Below the pieces are notes generated by a model. It was not told the DNA's origin and made no database searches. It saw only the letters and a list, made by a program, of their open reading frames with translations. Positions 1 to 11,836 of a stretch of 64,000 nucleotides of DNA are shown one piece after another (the first letter of the stretch is position 1; each line of letters opens with the position of its first letter). Source of the DNA: Camarhynchus parvulus (taxonomy: Eukaryota; Chordata; Aves; Passeriformes; Thraupidae). Location of the stretch: NCBI RefSeq assembly GCF_901933205.1, contig NC_044574.1, positions 16,849,733 to 16,913,732 on the forward strand. Direction: 5' to 3'. Both the position numbers and the translations under genes were made by a program.

Positions 1-1265
1 TACTGTAAGTTTGCATGTTCCATCCCTGCTACAGTTCTGATCTCCAGGTAACAGATAGCCAGATTCAGTGGTTTTCTGATACACTGATAAAATACTGTTT
101 AGAGCATGGGATTTCCAACTGCATACATGTTTTATATGAAAATACCTTTCAATAAGGAAGATCTAGATCTTTTAATTGAAAATAATCATAAAGATTTCAT
201 GTGAGCAACCTGCATATCAATTTTGTGCAGTATCAGCCAAGACAATTTACCTTCTTTGTCAAAACAACTAAAATTGTAGGCAATTTACTAATGTGATTTG
301 CATAACTTTTCAGACTATGCAGAATAAGTTAACTATGTATTATTCATAATAATCTACTGCAGAAACATTATTGTCAAGTAGACACTCTGTTGATCTAGCA
401 CTGTCATGTTCACTTCCAATCTAATACTTCTGGTACAAACCTCAGAAATTCTTTGTTCAGAAAGTTATAGAAGGAGTCAGAATGGGGAACTTGCCTTTAG
501 AAATCTAGAACTTCACTGACCCAGAGACACAAATTTAGTTAAATAGTATTACTGTTCCCAAAGCTGTGCAATAAAAGTTATGAAGAAAATAAACAAAATT
601 TATATGTTTTAATGCAAGAGAAATCTGCAAAATTTGTATCACTTTATTGGTGAAGTTTTTAGCTGACGGAAAGTAATTCACATGAGTTTTTAGCTGAAGA
701 AAAACAAAGCCTATTAAATCCAGAATTCTGTACGTGTAGCCAGTAGGGTCAGGAAATTTTACAAGCAAAGAAAGACAAGTTTTAAATGGCTCTTCTTGAA
801 AGTTGAACTCAGGGCAACTCAACTGAGAATGGCCCTTTTTGAACAACAGGTAAACAATATGTTCAAGCACTTTTATGTATCATTTTAGAGCTATCTACAC
901 CTTAAAATAAGGGAATTTAACATAAAAATTAACACTTTTTACAAAAAAACACAGATGAAACATGAAACATAAAAAAGTCTGTATCAGATGTCTACTATCC
1001 AGCAGGAAGACTCAAACAGCTCCACAGCAATTACTGAATTTGTGAGCTTGTGCATCACTGGTCTCAGGCCTGCTCAAGCATAACACTTAGGATTGTCAAT
1101 AGTTTGAAATTCTCTGAGACCAGTGCTATAGATCTTTCCTTTAGAAGACATTATTTGCCTTCTAATCTGGTTTATGACATGAAATTGCCTTTCCCTGCTC
1201 TGCTCAGGGAAGTAGTGAAGTTGGGAATGAAGGAGTGAAGTCCAGCCTAGAAAAAAAAGCACAGA
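1..1265. other. Non-coding sequence, no gene seen
   Basis: AT-rich unique sequence. The open frames here are short, lie on both strands at once and match no protein I recognise. I see no splice-site context, RNA gene or repeat that I can name before the LTR fragment at 1266. Confidence 0.6.
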
Positions 1266-1512
1266 ATGGGGGAAGGTGCTTTAAAGTTTGCTTTTTGTTT
1301 CTCATTATTTTTTCTTCTATTTTAAATGGCAATAAATTAAATTAATAAGGCAAGTCTGTTTTGCCCATGGCAGTAATTGGCAGATGATATCCCTGTCTTT
1401 ATCCTGACACACAAGGTTTTTCATGCTATTTTCTCCCCTTGCCCTGTTGAGGAGGGGGGGTGAGCGAGCAGCTAGGTGGGCATCTGGCAGCCAGTTAAGG
1501 CCAACCCCTTCA
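1266..1512 (+). mobile_element. 3' fragment of an avian ERVL-type LTR
   Basis: This is the 3' end of a long avian endogenous-retrovirus LTR, cut off at its 5' side. It begins with a stretch typical of the R/U5 area (gggggaaggtgctttaaag), has an intact AATAAA polyadenylation signal at 1331-1336, and then the pyrimidine-rich tail and the 'ttgaggagggggg' block near 1445-1460. It ends with a 'catctggcagccag' segment and a likely CA terminus at 1511-1512. The same 3' landmarks occur, reverse-complemented, in the longer LTR at 48052-49158, so the two are probably the same family. No 5' half, internal retroviral sequence or target duplication is visible. The family name is from memory; the internal match supports the element call independently. 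Confidence 0.75.
1331..1336 (+). promoter_or_regulatory. LTR polyadenylation signal AATAAA
   Basis: An intact AATAAA hexamer sits about 180 bases before the end of the LTR fragment, where avian ERVL-type LTRs usually carry theirs. It could still end plus-strand transcripts that pass through; use is not shown. Confidence 0.45.
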
Positions 1513-2014
1513 AACTTCAGCTCAGATTTGACTGATTTGTGAAACTGCCAAGTGTTGTGGGTTTGGGGTTTTTTCCCGAAGCTGGGCAGACCAAAGGCCA
1601 TGAAGCTGTTAAATGTTATGTTCATAATGAACCTTGCACAAGATTCACATTTGCCAGGGTTCATCAAAGATATTCAATAGGCTGTTAATTGCACTGTGGA
1701 ATAGTAAACATGCTGATACTGACTGTCCTAAATATGCTTTTCCTAAAATAAGAAATTCACACTCATGGCATAGTAAAAAGAACCTGAAAATGCATACTTG
1801 TATTTGATTTAACCCTTGGTTTTACCTAAAAACACATATTTTTTTGTTTAAATAGAGGTCAAAATAATTTAAGTGTTTTTGGAAGAAAAAATAGCAATCA
1901 AAGATAATTTTCCACAGGAGGAAGATCCTTCATTATGTGAAATAAATGAGAGAACTGTTATCTATTTAGGTGAACGGCCACTTAGACCCAAATTTGCAAT
2001 AGTGTATGAGAGTA

Positions 2015-2085
2015 AATTCTATATATTTATAGATTTATATATTTATATATAAATTCTATATATTCTATATATTCTATATAACAAT
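2015..2085. repeat. AT-rich low-complexity tract
   Basis: Interleaved copies of 'ttctatatatt' and 'tttatatattta' units form an imperfect AT-rich array. Three successive 'attctatat' units at about 2050-2080 look like slippage copies. It is probably a simple repeat with no coding role. Confidence 0.75.
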
Positions 2086-3072
2086 TCTATTGTTTGTACT
2101 AAGTAGAGCCTAAAAATTTGCACTTTTCCATGAGGCATAAAGATAAAATATATATATTTTTAACTAAAATCTAGACATCTTCAATAGAAAAGGTATTTTC
2201 ATGGACCCAGAGGTTCTTATCTGAAAAAGATGATACCAATTCTCCTTTACTAGAATTTCAGGATAGGCATGGCAAGACACTAAGTGAGAATGATGGGGTG
2301 AAGTAAAAAGCAAAAATGCTCACATAGCAAACTTTGTCACCCTAAGAAAAATCCAGGTGTTACTTTAATACTTTTATTTCTTCAGGTGAATTGATTTTTT
2401 TTAATGCAGCTTTCAGTATGACAAAATATACTTTAAAAAATATATATTTCTTATTTGTGCCATCATAGTAAGCCCAAAGGAAATAGCTACTAATTTTGGA
2501 AAAGCACTGGGGTTTACATTTTTACGTTATTGCTCATAGAACAAGTTTGGTTTGAATATAATTTTTTTGAAACAACACTTTCAATGACTCACAAGTGGTA
2601 GTGAACCTGCATTCATTTGAGCTTTTGTTTCCATGTCTTTTGTTCTTTACCAGCAAAATATTAGTAACTTGGAAGGGAGGCAAAAGTTATGCCTATGGTT
2701 TTAAAAAGTGAAGTAATAGGAGTATTAAAAGCAAGATCACTTGTGTTAATTTTTCTAATTCAGTTAAAGCTTGGTAGCAAAACTAAGGTGTTGCAGTATA
2801 CCACGTCAGCCTTCCTCTGATCACAAGTTTCTAAGCTTTCTATGTAATCATGTTTTCATGGCTTTTAGCCTTAGAATAATAAGAAGATGGATCCTGGGAA
2901 TTCTCCATTATCCTGAGTTCAAGGAGATCTTCACTTCTGTTAATTTCTTTGCTGCCTTTCTCTTCTTAAGCATTTTATCTACCAAAAAATTTTCCATATC
3001 CTGGGTTAAATTCAAAACTTCTTGTAAGAGAATTTACAATTCACTATATTCAACTATATCTCATTGAAAGAT

Positions 3073-3098
3073 CTACTTGTGTAAAGCTACACAAGTAG
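3073..3098. repeat. Perfect 11-bp hairpin, 4-base loop
   Basis: Arms 3073-3083 (ctacttgtgta) and 3088-3098 (tacacaagtag) are exact reverse complements around the loop AAGC. The next outer base pair is mismatched. It is too short for a typical microRNA precursor and no T-run follows. Confidence 0.8.
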
Positions 3099-6000
3099 CT
3101 GCACTGTAAAACTACCCTGAAGGGCAGGTGAAGGAGTAGGCTAGAAAAGAAAACCATAAACATAAGAAAGCAAGACAGGAAGAAAACTAGCAAATAGTAA
3201 TTTGAAGAACATATAAAACATAGTTTTTCTTTTGGTTTTTATTTTATGTTCTAATCCACATGACAGTGATTGTCCTGAGCACTCAGCATGGGGGAACATT
3301 TAGATTCAAACTCGGCCTTGGAATTTGACCCTAAGCCCATCTCTATTCCAAATAGATACTTCAGTGACCCTTTCTCCCACTATTCTTACAGATGCACAGA
3401 GTACAAAAATAAATTTTAATTTTCAGTCCTCAAAAGCCTGCCAGAACTAATGCAACTAATTCTGGGGTAAACAGCTGTTGTACTCCTGAGCATGGCAGGC
3501 AGGAGTGACAGAACTGCTGACTTTCCCAGGGCATGCTGCCATTCTCTGAATGATAACCAACAGCAGTGGGGGCAGGAGGGTTGCCCAGCTTGTCAGCAGG
3601 CTTTGGCCACTCAGCCCAAACCCAATGCAATTATTTCAGTGAAACATCACTGATCTAAGAAACACATCTGTTTCTTTAGTTACTAACTCAGGAAAGAACA
3701 ATAGAGACCATATTAGTATGCTGGATGTGGAGACATAAATGCTCATTATAAAATGTTCAAATGTAATAGGAAAAAAGAAGAAATAGCTTGTGGTTAAAAG
3801 GCTTCCTCCAGGCTATTGAAATCAAAAAGTAATTATTTATCTTGGTGGAATTAATTACTTCCCTCCTTTTAACTGAAATGTTGCTTATTAATTTATTAAT
3901 CATTAATTAATTCATTAGTGGGTAATAGATGTTTAATATCTTTCCATAGAGTGCAATTAAACATAAACTAGAGGATTTCAGTTTGTGTTTGTGCATCTGT
4001 TTTTCTTTCCACCAAGATGTTGAAGTACACCTTTGTAATTTTGTTAGTATTATCATTGCACTTATTGCTTTTGTTTTTTATTGTCTAGAGATGCTCTTCT
4101 CTATGTTTGAGGCAATGAATGTCCATAGTAAAAAGATATGGACTTTGCCTTCAGAAGAAAATTTAAATAAAGATGATGAACCCAAGTGGAAGGCTTTTCT
4201 AAGATACAACTTCTGTGAATTTCTGAGGGGTTAAAAATGAAACTTCTAGGATGAGAGATATCTGATCCTACAAATTCTGGAATTTCAAGGGGAAAAGACA
4301 GCAGGACTGATATTGAGTCAATACTATTTAATTTCATTCATAACTCTTACACCTCTCATTTTCTTCCACGAGTCATGTAGTTCTACTGATTTCTTTAATG
4401 TCTTCATTTTCCCCTGCTACGCCCTCATCTGTTCATTTGAAACAGCATCCTAAACTAGACTCATAAAGAACCCAGCCAGCAGGTATGAAGCTTTAACTTC
4501 CACAAGTCCTCAACAGGATTAGAATACTTTAACTGTCACAGCTATGAAACACCAGATATGGCATATTCAATTCTCTCTAACTTCAATATATATATAGTTT
4601 TACTTTGACAGTATTCATAATAACATATTTAAAATATTGCTGATGTTACTCAGGAGGCCCACAGAATCAGAGAATTTATTAATACATAGCTCCATCAGAT
4701 ATATTATTGGTCATAAAAATCCCATATGAATAATACCTTGATTTCTTGAAGGATAATATAGTTTACATTATCATGTCCACATAATTGCTATGCTATATGG
4801 GGGGCAAGACAATTTATATGTATATATGTGTGTGCACATAAAAATGTATGTAGATAGATAAACACACATAGAAGCTTCTTCCAGTTCCCCAGAAAATACC
4901 TGATCATCATCTCTAGCCTCCAGACACCAATTTTGGATCCTTCCCTGTCAAGTCTGAACAATGTCTGTCTGAAATCATTATAAAAAACTAGTATGACAAA
5001 AATCTTCTCTCAAACCATTTCATTATACTACATAATTAGACAGCATTATCTGAATCCTGTCATATTTATTATGAATAATATTAGACATCCAAAATAGGCA
5101 TGTGAATGTTCTTATGACACCTAACACCTTTCCTTTCAATGACTGTGCAACTGTAACTTTTTTTTCATAAGCACAGTGCACTCAGAAAGCATTCAAGAAA
5201 TGCTTGTCTAATTTTAACCTGTAAGAGATCAGTTGAGTGAAATGCTGAATTCATACCAATATTACCTGAAATTTTCATTCAATGAAAAGTTTTAGAGGGA
5301 AAAAAAATCAAATTATATTTTTAAATTACTAAGGTCTTGATAATGTATTCAATTCTTTATCTTGTTCTGTGAATAAATAAGGAAAGAGTCTAGTTCATTA
5401 GCAATCCAAGAAAGTCATATTGTTTTGTCTTTTAGCTATACAATTCACTACTTCACCAAAAATCTGTGCTTCATGAAGATTAAGTTGTAGAGCATGTGAT
5501 TTTTTCCAGTAATGGTGTTTCATTTGGCAGCTAACACTGGAGATGTTCTGCACAAAACAGAATGAAGAGACAAAATCTAAATCCTTGAGGTACTTTTTTT
5601 GTTCTTTACTAAAGTAAAGTAACCCAGTGTAACAAGCCAATCTGCTTCCTCTTCATGGATACTTTAGCAATGAATGATTAATGTTATTTTCCTCAACCTT
5701 TTGGGGAATTTCAGGCAACTGAAGGGTATGTTCTATTTTTTCATATGTCACAGCCAGGTAAAATAGCAATATTGTATTACCTCCCATTGGGCATGCTGCT
5801 AGAGAGAAATGAGAAATTAACATGTGGCTGTAATATATGCCGATGTAGCATTTGCAGCAGTTAATAGACAGAAGATTAAAGTATACAGAGCTGGAAAGAC
5901 ACCAGCTTTCACAGGTCTTGTTAAAAATTCTTGCTTCCTGTCACAGCATTACCACTCTGCAAGAATTCCAGGATATGACTGAGCTAAAACCTTGTCCTAT

Positions 6001-7821
6001 CCCTTTAGATACAGACTACAAAAAAACCACTCTTTCCATCTCAGCTTGATGGACAAATTTCCACTCAATCTTTTTTTCTTTAACTTGCCCTAACTTGTAC
6101 CAGCCTTATAAATATGGAAGAGATTGGTAAGCCTAAAATTAAATCTACCAACTTCATCTGGTTTGCAAGCAAGAGAGAGTGCCCCTCTGCTCTCTCTGTC
6201 TGCTTTCTTGCTGTGAACAAAAACAAAAAGCAATGTGAATTGCAAGCATCCCTCTCTTGAAACTTAGTGGTGTCAGAGTGGTGCCAATGCAATCTGCATA
6301 TCTGAGGAACTTCAAAGGATTAAAAAGTGAGTAGAGTGTCTTTTAAATCTGTCACGCCATCATCAGTCTGCTTTAGGTTCCCATCTTTGCCTGCTTTTTC
6401 ATTGAATTCCAGGTAGGGCACATCCTATTCTTTCCCCTTTTCCCTAAAAGCAGCTGCATGAACATTGAAACATGCAAGGAAAACATCCCCTTTCTTGTAC
6501 CAGAACAAAAGCAACCTCTAGAAAGCATGAAAAATCACTACAGTGGAAGACTTAGTTAAAGCCTACGTGTCTGCTACAGAACACATTAAATTTCCCAGAA
6601 GGAAAAAAGCATTTATAATCATATTTACATACAGAAAGACACACAATAGAGAACCCAGGTGTAACTTCTCCATTGAGGAAAATTTAGTCATCAGATTTGA
6701 AGAAAAATCTATTTACTAAGAAAATAGAGATTCCTCTAATAGAAATTCCCCCAAGACTCCTCAGGGTCTGGCATTTCAGCAAAATTTTGTTGCATTTACT
6801 TGAAGGTGGTAGCAACACCAAAGGTGTTCTCTGGCATCAGAGGAAAACCAGTATCAAACCCCTGTTCTGTGGCACAAATTGGTACAGGAGTGTCTCTGTA
6901 GAACTGTTGCAGTAACAGCCACATAATGTAATAAACATTTATTAAATATTTTATAAATAATACTAACTTAGAAACTCACCTCCCCCCCAAATCTTCTCAT
7001 TTAAACCTTTCTCTAGAGTATTTATTTTTCTTTATTAAAAATCACCACATCTTACAGAATACTGCAAAAATTGGAAAACCTCCATAATATTTATTAAAAT
7101 GTCCTGTATTGGACAGCTTTATGCAAGCTGGTTTTAATTCAAGTTTGAATAGAGAGACTTGTCTATAAAAAATCTTCATGATGCATACTATGGAAAAACC
7201 TGACCTTCTTCTCAAATGAATCCATGCTGCAAGTCTTCCCAGCAAACTTCACTACTCGTACGTGTGGTGGTATGTGTTAAGAACAATTTACAAAAGGTAG
7301 TCCTTAAACAAGGCAATCTTTACTCAGAATAAAAATATAAATATAGCAAGCTGCCTGTAAATAACAAACAAACAAACATACAAAAACTGAACAAACAGCA
7401 AATCCAAAAAGAGGTTGCATTGAAGAAATTCAGCTAGTTAAAAGCAAAAAGTAACTTAATGAAGAGTTGTGTGCAATAAATTGAAAGTCAAGAAATGCCA
7501 GCTTTTATTATGGGAAAGTCCCAAGATATATTTGTGAATTGGGAAATTTTGTGATATTTGATAATCCTGGTTTTTAAACCAGAGAATATTTTTAAATTTA
7601 TTAATCTCTTTATTAAAATTCTACATAAAGCTGGAAGCAGGATTTCCTTTTCATGTTAATATTAGGCAGCTGCAAATTCTGACCAGAAGTCTGGCTAGTT
7701 GCAGCACTTCAGTTGCAGCAGTCTGTTCGGTGTAGATTCTCTAGTTTTTAATAATATTTGAGTTATAATACTGGTTTTGCATCAGTTTAGAAAGTTGTGT
7801 TGGAAATTCACAAAGCATGCC

Positions 7822-7905
7822 AAAATGCAGGCATCTAATCTCTCTGGGATATCCTTATACCTGATACAGTCAGAGAGGGCCCTTCTGTTATGGCTCTAGG
7901 ATACC
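7822..7905 (+). repeat. Possible diverged dispersed-repeat copy A
   Basis: The stretch with 'aaatgcaggcatctaat' at about 7823, followed by 'gggatatcc', resembles 14970-15020 ('aaatgcaggcacctcat' followed by 'gggtatcc') in the same order and spacing. I take these as two old copies of one avian repeat, but the match is short and I cannot name the family. Confidence 0.25.
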
Positions 7906-8900
7906 ACAAATATTAGTACAGTCCATGCTCAGGCAAGTAAATCATGCCCTAAAGTCTCCCTCCTCCATCTAATCAAGTTTTTATGAACCTTACAGAAACC
8001 TGATACATCTGAAACTTTTTTCTGTCAAATTTTGTTTAAATCTGCCAACAGTTTCAAACACACAGGGCATGATGGTGTCCCAAGACTCATTTACTTATGA
8101 AATCATGTTAAAATGCCACACTGAAATAAAGTGTAAACACTCCAACCCACAAATGTTAGGTTAGGAACAAGCATGATGAAATAAGCTCCATTGAACTTCC
8201 AGGAGCTCATCTGCAGATGCCCCTCTAACATCTCATTAGTCTTAGCAAGCTGCAGATGCTCATGCAGAGCTACAATAGCAGCCCAAGAGCCAGTAGCAGT
8301 CCCATGGGGCTTTGCTTGGTTTTCTTTTTCATTCTCTTTACAGCAGTGAACAGCTCACATTCAGTGTCTATCCTCACACATCTTGTGACTAAGACATGAC
8401 TGCGTGAACTATTAGTGTAAAAAAAAAAATGCTTGCCCTTTAAGAGTGCTTGCTCCTGAAAGGTTATGCCACATATCTTTTAATATGTTGCTTATGTATG
8501 GAAAAGACACCTTCACTTTTCTTAGGTTCCCAGGTCAACAGTACATCCTACAAAAGGTGATGGTTATATCATCATCCATGACTTTGTTTGCACAAGGCAT
8601 CCATGCCTTCTGTTCACTAACACCTTGTAACATAGATAACAACTGACATAAGTTGCTCACTCTCCATAATCCCCAGTAAAACTCTGTAGATTTGCTATCT
8701 GAGCTATGTTATTTGCTATTTTATTTGAAGAATTATTTTTTAAAAGAGACGTACCTTGATATGTGACTTGCTTGCCACGCTGACCTAGTCAGCAAAACTG
8801 GTGTTTGTGCATGCTGGCTTTATCAGAGCATTGACACAGAAAAGGTAATTATGTCTGTACATTGCCAGTTAATTGATTAGCAAGATCTATTGTGATATGG

Positions 8901-9022
8901 AAAAAAAAACTAACCAAACCAACAAAGGCACAAAACTCAAACCAGACAAAAAAACAAACTAAACCAAACAACAACAACAACAAAAAGAAAAACACACACA
9001 CACACACTGAAAAAAAAAAAAA
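8901..9022 (+). repeat. A-rich tract with (CAA)n and (AC)8
   Basis: The plus strand is almost free of T: runs of A are broken by CAA units near 8970-8985, then (AC)8 at 8992-9007, then a run of about 13 A. It encodes only Lys/Asn/Thr-rich or, on the other strand, Phe/Val-rich translations typical of simple sequence. It might be the tail of an old retroposed copy, but no body can be identified upstream. Confidence 0.85.
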
Positions 9023-11126
9023 GCCCAACAACCAAAACAGTAATTTTGCCATAGTTTCATTTCTCTTCCCATGATTTGGAAGGTGAAATTAAACAACACA
9101 GAAAAAACCTGACCGTTTCTGAAGCTAGAAGCTGCAGGCTGTTTTATGGGAATCTTTAACCATAAACCACATACTGAGCCCTGTAATTTACTTACACTGC
9201 TTACTGGGAAGATGGTGTCCCAGGGATTTTAACCTGACATCCAAAGGATTCCAAGGACTCTTAATTATTTCCAGAATATTGACAAAAATATATATGGAAG
9301 CAAACTGAACAAGAAAAACAGAATGCCCAAACACACTATTTGTTTTTCCAGAAGGAAAAAGTACAACTTTTTTTCATTTATCACTGATTTGAAAGATGTG
9401 AATGCAACTCATTTTCACCAGACTTTCTGGAGTTTAGATTGGGCTGACAAAGTGGAAAAGAAATGAAAAATCTCTAAATCTTATTGCTATATATGAGAGA
9501 CTTAAATTTTAGTCTTAGATTTTTCCTCATTACAACAAGAAAGAAAACAAAAAGTCAGATTTCTCCACATCTTTGTGCCAGTGAGATTGACTTCTATTTT
9601 CTACACAGATGATTTTCTATTTCTTCCATTTTTCATTTTTTGCTGTTAACAAATCCTCTTTATTCTTCTCCCAGACTTAAAGATTCTATATTTTATTTTA
9701 AAACTTTCAGTCTTACTAATATTTGTTTTAAAAAATTCATATCTCGTTTCCTTTTAAAATTCTGAAAAGTCATCAACACTCATTCTGTTTTTCCCAGGCT
9801 GTGGCTTCAGACCAGTTCACAGTAATGAGGGCTTGATACTCAGCTCTACAGAGAACAATTTGGATAATTTATGTAAACAGACACAAATATTATGTAACAT
9901 TTAAAAACATTATAATAACAGTGGAGCTAGAGAGAGAGATCCTAAGTCAACTGACTTGCTCTCTGGAGATACCTATTTCTTTCACAGAACCTTGGACAAT
10001 TGGAAGCAACTCCAGCTGCCTCAGCTGAGTGCTTAAGAGTTAAGAGGGATGAATCTTGCTTCTGTCCTAAGTTTCCTACTGAAACACAAATGTTTTTCAA
10101 ACAGTCTTTAAAAGAAGAGATATATAATAAAATCTTTCTTACTTGCTCTTTGCTGGGAAAATAGAAAAACAACATTACCAAGTTGGAAAACAGGTTAGAG
10201 CATATGATTAATGGGGAACAATGAGGTCCCAAGTCTTCAATGCCCAATTTAAACAGCTAAAGTCTGGATCTTTTGTCATTAGATGCTTCCTGGATTGATA
10301 TTTCTCAAGAATCAATTATATTAGCAACTTTTTGCTATTATTTGTCGGATAACAATTTAGTCCTTTTTTTGCATACACAAAAGAAAAAACATTTTTAAAA
10401 CAATAAGGTAATATCCTCTGAAATTCTCTGCAAATTAAAGCCATATTGTGCTATGTCTCAGCTGATGCTCAGAATAACATAGGGCACTAATTTAAAATAT
10501 TCCGTCTCTACCTATCCAGTTTGGTTTTTTGCATCTGATTGATTGTGGCACTTTGGTCAGTAGTATGTAAGAAAATGTTTTCTGGACAGACTTCTTATGC
10601 ACAGATTCTAAACTTATTCTGCAGTCCAGACAGGACTACATGAATCACATTTTCTTCCTACTTTTCTTTCTCTCTGGCTCTTCAAAAAGATCTGTTTCCC
10701 TCACAGACCCAGTGCTTGGGGATTCACATTCTTTATACTAGTTCTATCATCTTATGTATTGACTTTCTTTACTTCTATTGTGTTCTTCACATGAAAGTTT
10801 GGTGATAAAAAAATATTTTTAAGACTATAAATAATGACCAGACATTAGTACTAATCCTACATTCAGAGATTTTGTACCATTTTCACAAGGATTATAAGAA
10901 CCCAGGAATAGGCTAATCTAAATACACATTTTCTGATAAATATTTCACGAGTTTCAAAGATGAGAGACATCTCTTGGTTGCCCTATTGGTAATAGTAGAG
11001 TAAAATTTCAGACAGAGATGACAAGATCATAAAAGACAAATTTAGTTCCCCAAAGGTGTGACATGGTGAAAGATAATTCACTTCAAGCCAGGTAGCTGCA
11101 TTCCAGATCAGTGATTACAGCTTGCC

Positions 11127-11166
11127 TTTTTTTTAATTTTTTTTTTTTTGGGGGGGGTGGGGAGGA
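11127..11166. repeat. Poly-T / poly-G junction tract
   Basis: Eight T, AA, thirteen T, then eight G followed by a T and more G. Abrupt T-to-G homopolymer switches like this are prone to slippage and sequencing error, so the exact lengths may vary. Confidence 0.85.
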
Positions 11167-11797
11167 GTTTTTTCAATTATTACCAGTATTTTGAACTTTA
11201 GGCAAAGGCAGATTGAAAACTCAGAATCTAATTTCTAGGGAGATATACATTTCCTCATCATATTCCCACTTAAATATAGCTACACCATTTAAATTGACAT
11301 TGTACCTAAATGCTACATGAAAACCCATTCAAAACATAGACTTTTTTCAAGGTTTAATTCATTTTCATGCCTGTGTTTGACAAATTAATTCCTATGCCTG
11401 TGTTTGACTCTGTGCTTGAATCCTAATTAAATCTGAACAAAGCTAGCAAAAAAACCAAAACAAGAGAAAAGGTTTCAGCTTTGATTGAGAGAAACAGTTC
11501 AGTGAAAAGTTAATGTCATCCTCTAGAACTTTGTTTACACCAGCAAGAGTTTGCAAGGTGCCCATCAGCAGAGGGGCATTCAAGCACAGCATCTGCCCAT
11601 CCCCTCGGCACCCTGTGCTGGACAGGCCTTTATTCTGTACTGGGGGATCTTCTGGGCAGCCTGCCCACCCCAACAAGGATCTGCTTGGCACTGACGTCTG
11701 CCTGGAAGGAAGCACTAGGTAAAATGACTCTAAGAAAAGGATCTTATTAGAACCTTCATTATTAAAATGCTTATTAAAATGCACCATAATGTCAGGG

Positions 11798-11836
11798 GAT
11801 ATGATATGATGATATGATGTGATGATATGATATGAG
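11798..11836 (+). repeat. ATGAT/GATAT minisatellite
   Basis: About eight units of 5-8 bases built from 'gatat' and 'gatg' follow one another without interruption. The unit phase shifts between 5- and 8-base forms, as expected from replication slippage. Confidence 0.85.

Larger units (their letters stand above)
1513..7799. other. Gene-free AT-rich sequence
   Basis: About 6.3 kb with no recognisable gene. It holds an AT-rich low-complexity run at 2015-2085, a perfect 11-bp hairpin at 3073-3098, a somewhat GC-richer patch at 3430-3630 that is open on the minus strand but unlike any protein I know, and an AC/TG-rich patch near 4820-4850. Everything else appears to be unique non-coding DNA. Confidence 0.55.

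Noticed and set aside
3430..3630. 66-codon minus-strand frame with a plausible composition
   Set aside because: No match recalled, no splice or start context, and it lies in an isolated GC-richer patch.
8849..9074. Minus-strand Phe/Val-rich frame resembling a membrane protein
   Set aside because: The hydrophobic run is a translation of the A-rich tract with (AC)8; it is compositional.
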